From positions 43,987,082 to 44,051,081 of the forward strand of contig CM074193.1 of assembly GCA_037179385.1 (NCBI GenBank): a stretch of 64,000 nt of DNA, given 5' to 3'. Under the pieces are notes generated by a model that saw nothing but the letters and a program-made list of their open reading frames with translations, ran no database searches and was not told the origin of the DNA. A program made the translations under genes and the position numbers. This DNA is from Holothuria scabra. Lineage: Eukaryota; Echinodermata; Holothuroidea; Aspidochirotida; Holothuriidae. Positions 58,846-64,000 of the stretch are shown in pieces; the first letter of the stretch is position 1; the number at the start of each line of letters is the position of its first letter.

Positions 58846-60172
58846 TTATTACAATATATCATATGGCAAGGAATCACTAAGCCTTTTGGCATTCTAGGTA
58901 TGAATTCGTATTTTGTCAGAGTCGTTCGGTTTCCTTTTTAATTAAAATGTCCCTTTTGCCTTTGAAAGTTAATGCTGCTAGAAATTCCTTTTCCTTCCCA
59001 TACCTTATGTATGTAGATTATAGTGAAAAATGTTGCTTTATATACCAGGGTAGTCGATCCTAGGGGCAGGGGGCCATAGCTATCCGCGAAAATACAGGAC
59101 ATGGTGTTATGCGGAGGACTTAAGGGCTTCCATGACAGTCAATTTACGTGACCTATTTAAGTTAAAATTGAAAACAGTGCATTCATAATGTGCCATATAT
59201 CTATGCTTACATGTTGTGACGTCGCTTCTTGAAAAAGGAACATAAACACCCCAGTACATCAAAGGCGGTATGGGGGGTAACTAATATCTGAGTTTGTTAC
59301 ATGATCTGTGACCTCAAATGAGCTATGCTTTCATTGGGTTCAGACTGTGTGAAAAGCAATTAACACACGATGAATGAACTGTTAGCTAACCCCAAATGTT
59401 ACGTAACTTTTTGTGTATTGTAACACATCTTTTACTGTCAATCAATAAATCAGACATGAAACTTGACTTAATAAAGTCTGCATGTAGTGGGTTTCTTTTC
59501 CTCCCTGAGGCGATAAGAGTTAATCAGGACAAAAAGGTAAGAGGGAACGTTTCATCATGTTAGTGCAAATGTCTGTCAACGTGAGTGTGTATGTGCGTTT
59601 GTTTTTGTATGTATACGTGTGCTCTGGGCGTTCGTGTGGGTCAATTACTTATAGAAGAGTTCAGTCTTCGATCGAGGTTCCAGTTGTTAGAAAGTTTGCC
59701 CCTTCCTCATCCACTCTGGAAGATACCTTAAAAAGACAAAAAAAAAGTTTGCAAAGATACCAAACGACATGTCACTGTGCAGCCTATTTTACATGCCGTC
59801 GTGGTTAGTACGGAGGTATAGGCTCTATGGCGGGAGTATTGATTAAATCCAGATAAAGAACAAGTGAGCAATTGAGGGGCGTTAGTCGAATACCCATAAA
59901 AATTTCTTATTCCCTTGTAAATCCATAATGTTAATTTTACAGAATGAAGGCACTGCCCGTTCTCTAATTTGAAGTTGTTTGCTTAATGACACATACCCCA
60001 GGTTTAATCTGTCACTGGACACCAAGGTAGGTATGACACAGGTAAACTACAAAGCTGTCTACTTTATTGATACAATATGCCATTTGAGATGGCGTTCATG
60101 AAATGTAAGTATCAACAGACTAATGAGCCGAAATAATCATGTTATACATCACACTGAGTAGGATCCTCACAG
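58846..60172. other. No gene recognised
   Basis: A frame at 59557-59808 follows an acceptor-like CAATTACTTATAG near 59657 and could encode a short basic piece, but nothing confirms it. Confidence 0.3.
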
Positions 60173-60378
60173 TTAAAAAAGAAATGCGAGTGGAAAGACC
60201 CGTACCCTATTCGGAGAAATTTGTCAACGACATGTTCAAGTGGGCTTTGACGTCGTGCATTTTGACACATAGAACCAATCCACTAAAAAGTTCTGCCAAT
60301 ATTGCACAATATCATACCGAAATGATTACGAGAGAGTACAAAAAGTTCCACAATAAACGAATGCTTAATACTTCCTAA
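60173..60378 (+). CDS. Possible terminal exon of an unrecognised gene
   Basis: An acceptor-like GTAGGATCCTCACAG (AG at 60171-60172) precedes 206 bp of open frame ending in TAA. It would encode about 68 residues, rich in charged and helical stretches: MRVERPVPYSEKFVNDMFKW, then LTHRTNPLKSS, then AQYHTEMITREYKKFHNKR. It has protein-like composition without hydrophobic runs. An AATAAA stands about 310 bp downstream near 60690. No family recognised and no upstream exon found; a chance frame is a real alternative. Confidence 0.22.
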
Positions 60379-61379
60379 TACTAAGACTGAAACAGTTGGC
60401 CTAGATCAATAGCACGAGTGCTGAAGCGCAGTGATACCTTTACTTAGCCTCTCACGTCGATTACACAGAGTCAAATTTAAATGAAAGCTATCTGCCTCGA
60501 AGCTATAGTCTGATAAGAATTCAAATAAACGTTTCTTTGAAGGGAGGCATTGTCCTCTTTGGTGAAGTAGTCTGTTAACGCAAAGGAAACTCATCACTAT
60601 GATCATTCTTTACAGTAAAAAATGGTTCAGTTTCAACGTTTCGAAAGTAGTGTGGCAGTTACTATGGAAACCATAATGAGAAATTGCAAAATAAAGGCAA
60701 AAGATAATTACTGTGTTCATTGTTTAACAGTTTAACCCGTGCAGTAGTTATTTTGAGGAGTTTAAATTGAAGGACTATATCATCTTATAGCGCTAGATAC
60801 TTGTATTATGTTTCAATATCTGTGTATAGATGATTTATTGATACTGTTGTTAGCTCTCTCTACAGCAAGAATATCACTGTAATTTATGTAAAAGAGGTGA
60901 GGATTTGCAAACAATTATATTTGGTATATCGATATACAAGAAACGCATAGCTCAGTAAAACTGTCCATAAATACAGTACTACGATGTCAGCAATTCCGGA
61001 TCATATTATAAAGGTACAAAGTACACGCCGGTTACCGTAAACATCCATATTGAATTCGAGTCGTAAGCTTTTCATTAAAGCAAATTATAAACTACGTTAC
61101 TCACTGCTGTTTACGTTATTTTGTGTGAGTACTGTTTTGGAAGCAGTTATTAGTTCTGCTAAAGGGATTTTTGTTCAGGATTATGCATTACCGGACTTGC
61201 TTAGGATTCGTCAACTTGTTTTCAGTAAAGCTACACTCTAACGACTATTTGGCAAAGCATGCCGATTTTCTTTCCCAAGCGTTGGGTCTGTACTTCACCC
61301 GAACGATTCTGAACATAAAAGTGCCCAATGATTTTGAGAAAAAAAATTTACCCCAACACTCATCCAAACAGCTTTACCT
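60379..61379. other. No gene recognised
   Basis: Short chance frames. The stretch directly before 61380 could be the decayed upstream part of the LINE, but no motif is readable. Confidence 0.3.
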
Positions 61380-62357
61380 GATGATTCTGATGTTAGAGAA
61401 ATTCCTGTCGGTGTCCCACAAGGATCTATACTAGGGCCTTTACTCTTCATACCATATATTAATGATATGTATAAATGTTCAAGATTACTTAAGTTTGTAC
61501 TGTTTGCTGGTGACACAACCGTCTATTGTCATTGCTCAAATGTCGATAAAAGCTCTTCAAATTGCATCTTCAGAAGTAAATCCTGTGGCCGATTGGTTAG
61601 CCGCAAACAAGTTATCGTTAAATATTGACAAAACGAAGTAGTTGAGGTTTTTTTTATAATAATAGAGGTGATAGTCCCCAATACACGTTAAACTTTAAAG
61701 GTACCGTTATAAAAAATAGTAATTTTACTAAATTTTGAGGGATTACAATTGACAGCAAACGTTCTTGGAAGAATCACATAGATAATGTCGCCAAGTCCGT
61801 TTGTAGAATGGTTGGTGTTATGAACAGGTTAAAAATATTATATTCCTAGTAAACTCCTATTAACCATGTATAAATCTCTTATTGCCCCTTAGCTTACTTA
61901 TAGTATTTTGCTATGGGGTAATTCCCCTCAAACATACATCGACAAACTTCTTGTTCTTCAAAAGCGGGCTGTTCGTATAATCTCAAATGTCCCACCTTAC
62001 ACCCATGCACTTCCGTATTTTTATAACCTTAACATGCTAACTTTAAAAGATCACTATAAATACCAGTTAGGCATTTTCCTATATAGGCACCATAATGATC
62101 AACTTCCCTATGATTTGAAATCTTTTTTCACCCAAATAGCACCCATCACAATTATCCTACTAGGGGAAGAGATAATCTCATACAACCCTTCACACGGACA
62201 ATATTTGCTCATTCCCACGTACGAAGTTATGGGTACACCTCTGGAATTCCCTTGATACTAAATTACGAAGCTCCTCAAATATAAACTTATTTAAGAAGTA
62301 CTTAATTTCCTCTTTCTCTTTATGTTTCTTAACAAAATTTGGTTCTTATGGTTAATG
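61380..62357 (+). pseudogene. Decayed non-LTR retrotransposon reverse transcriptase (jockey/CR1-like)
   Basis: Pieces of the RT C-terminal half appear in order across changing frames: GVPQGSILGPLLF (61410 on), YINDM, FAGDTTVYC (61502 on), ADWLAANKLSLNIDKTK, GITIDSKRSWKNHIDNVAKS, SKLLLTMYKSLIAP, LTYSILLWGN, then QKRAVRIISNVPP, LTLKDHYKYQLG, NYPTRGRDNL, and LWNSLDTKL near the end. This is the layout of jockey/CR1-type LINE polymerases, which copy element RNA into DNA at the target site. The catalytic FADD box reads FAGD, there are at least three in-frame stops (near 61639, 61727 and 61890) and several frameshifts. The 5' part with endonuclease is absent. This is a dead 5'-truncated copy; the exact clade is not resolved. 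Confidence 0.85.
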
Positions 62358-63604
62358 AGCCTGAAATTTGTGTGAAAATTTACTGCCCTTTTCTGTATAG
62401 CCAATAGCCGCATTATGTTTTGTTTATATTTTAAAAATCGAAAACCTCTGGTTAGGACCAGATTAAAAAAGCTTATAGCTGCATCTGGTTTCATTGGTTT
62501 TTCTTTTGTTTTTCTACGTACTGTTATTTAGTGCATTTTCTGGTTTTATATTTCTGTACTAACAATGTAGTGGAATTGAAAAAAATAAACGATACGAAAA
62601 TCGTAGTTAACCGTTGCTTACTGAGTTTGCCCTCCAACAGTCCAAGAGTGTATGGTAAACCAGTCACCTTTAAGAAATTTCGTTCTGATTTTAACTGCTA
62701 TTGTACCCCTTACATATTTGTTACCAAATCTAATCTTATTAAACGGCTGAATCTAAATGAAACTTTTTTAAAAGTAACTATCTGAAAAATTTACTGTTCT
62801 TACACTACAAATCCCATTGGTCAATTACAATTTTTCATGCCTCGCAATATTTTACCCAAATGTTAAGTAGTTTAGGCCTTGCCAAACACCTTTTCCCCAC
62901 TTTGATTTAACTCAACCTTAATATACCGAACATTATGAGTAGAGTAAATTGTTTCCCCATCTGTTGGGCAATAGTTTGCCCATATTGAGTACTTTGGATT
63001 CCTCCATGTTTTGTTCCAAGCTGTTTTAGACTGTAGACGACTATACAAAAGTAAGTCTCTCTTTCCGCAAAATAGAATTGATACTGCGAACATCAATCGC
63101 AAATATACATCAATCTTTTTGCTTCTAATTAAGGATTAGGCTCAAGTTGTTCAAGTTGTTTGTTTTGGTAATTATTTTATATCATGAATTTTTTCAATGT
63201 AGTAACAATGTGTAAAATAGTTGATAGTACTAACTGGTCCATTACAATAAAACGGCTATTTGGTTATTTGAACCAGCTGCCATTAAGATTCTAAGAACTG
63301 CAATGGTTACAATTTACTGAAATGTAAATCATTGACCATTGATAATGGAAACTGTCGTTGTAATGATCATTGCTCATGAATATTGTCCAAGAAAATTAAA
63401 ACCACAAAAGTTCCAAATTCTTTCTCAGTAGTTTCTCTTACGATCACATTGATAAAAAAGATCAAGTTACATGTTTTCGTGATAGGTGATCATCAAAATG
63501 TAATATCTACCTGGAGTCAGTTACACAAACCTGCACACTAGGTAGAAGTTGCATTTACATATGAGGTCCAATGTAAGGGAAGAAGATGAACTATAAGTGA
63601 GTTC
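62358..63604. other. No gene recognised; LINE 3' flank
   Basis: The first few hundred bases may be the LINE 3' untranslated region. No poly(A) tail or target duplication could be fixed, so the end of the element is unknown. Confidence 0.3.
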
Positions 63605-63875
63605 GACAGTTCGTTGACCACAGTGGAATGAGAGCTTGTGTTTGGCTACTGTGGGCAGTCATGAGTGGGGTCCATCAGTCTTAAATGGTTTTTATTTATT
63701 GTCTACATGAAGTTCAAATCCCTCATTTTCAGTAAAATTTATATGCAATTTATAATATAATTTACAATTTAGTTTAGAACCATCCATGATACAGGTTAGC
63801 TTGGAAATTAAAGATTAAAAGGTGATAGACCCCAGCGATGGCCAACTGAAATCAGACCATCACTTGCTGTCCAGA
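63605..63875 (+). repeat. Dispersed repeat E, copy near window end
   Basis: AGCTTGTGTTTGGCTACTG, GGGGTCCATCAGTCTTAAAT, TTTTTATTTATTGTCTAC, GTTCAAATCC, ACCATCCATGATAC, GATTAAAAGGTGATAGACCC, GATGGCCAACTGAAATCAGA, CCATCACTTGCTGTCC follow the order seen at 50390-50655 and 25360-25545. GGGGTCCATCAG...and ...GATAGACCCC form inverted ends of an inner unit of about 170 bp. Confidence 0.65.
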
Positions 63876-64000
63876 TTCGCCTACATGTTATCCCCCCCAG
63901 GAGGCTTATTCGTGGATCTTTACATTTTGCAGGCCAAAAAATTTCAATCAAGCAAAATTGTCTGTAAATGTCTATAGTTTTTATGCAATTCTATCCTCGT

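Noticed and set aside
1..64000. CRISPR arrays, bacterial operons, phage or plasmid functions
   Set aside because: No spaced direct repeats of CRISPR type and no dense coding; codon-rich frames and ribosome binding patterns of bacteria are absent. The 12706-12921 array has no spacers.

Overview
This window looks like nuclear DNA of an animal with large, AT-rich, intron- and repeat-dominated intergenic space. Open frames are short (longest 179 codons) and close to what chance gives. There are no operons, rRNA or true tRNA genes. Repeats include a tRNA-derived SINE, hAT-type DNA transposons, miniature inverted-repeat elements (MITEs), a decayed jockey/CR1-like LINE and nuclear-receptor-site repeats. 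This fits a marine invertebrate, and I would guess an echinoderm (possibly a sea cucumber). That placement is inference; nothing here proves it.

Genes: I see no complete multi-exon gene. The best coding call is one exon at 20090-20294 (+), with good splice sites and a pattern like the C-terminal region of iduronate-2-sulfatase-type sulfatases. Weaker candidates are an 80-residue secreted peptide at 30199-30441 (+), an internal exon at 54372-54553 (-) with an exact GTAAGT donor, possible terminal exons at 23585-23762 (-) and 60173-60378 (+), and a possible histidine-acid-phosphatase-like exon at 27434-27605 (+). No other exons of these genes could be linked.

Layout: 1-5.4 kb holds dispersed repeats, SINE fragments, GGGAGGT-type hairpins and a 1.3-kb element with AAGCCCG termini. 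6.46-7.82 kb is a hAT transposon with 8-bp duplications and a broken zf-TTF transposase start. 8.4-18.2 kb carries several short elements whose ends read CACTCTAAAA and whose subterminal motifs are GAGTGAA or TTGGGTAAA. At 12.64-12.98 kb is the most unusual object: a 326-bp foldback element with 9-bp target duplication, terminal arrays of 16-bp units and about ten internal 21-22-bp units. 18-35 kb is mostly unannotatable apart from the sulfatase-like exon, a 32-bp perfect palindrome, a tRNA-SINE next to a CRE/E-box palindrome, and another CACTCT-type element. 38-46 kb holds dispersed repeats and a TTAA-flanked MITE, whose second copy is at 52.6 kb. 56.8-58.9 kb has tandem repeats carrying perfect DR1 nuclear-receptor sites. 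61.4-62.4 kb is a dead reverse transcriptase fragment.

Limits: all homology calls come from reading the sequence. No alignment, gene prediction or database search was run, and repeat boundaries are approximate unless stated.
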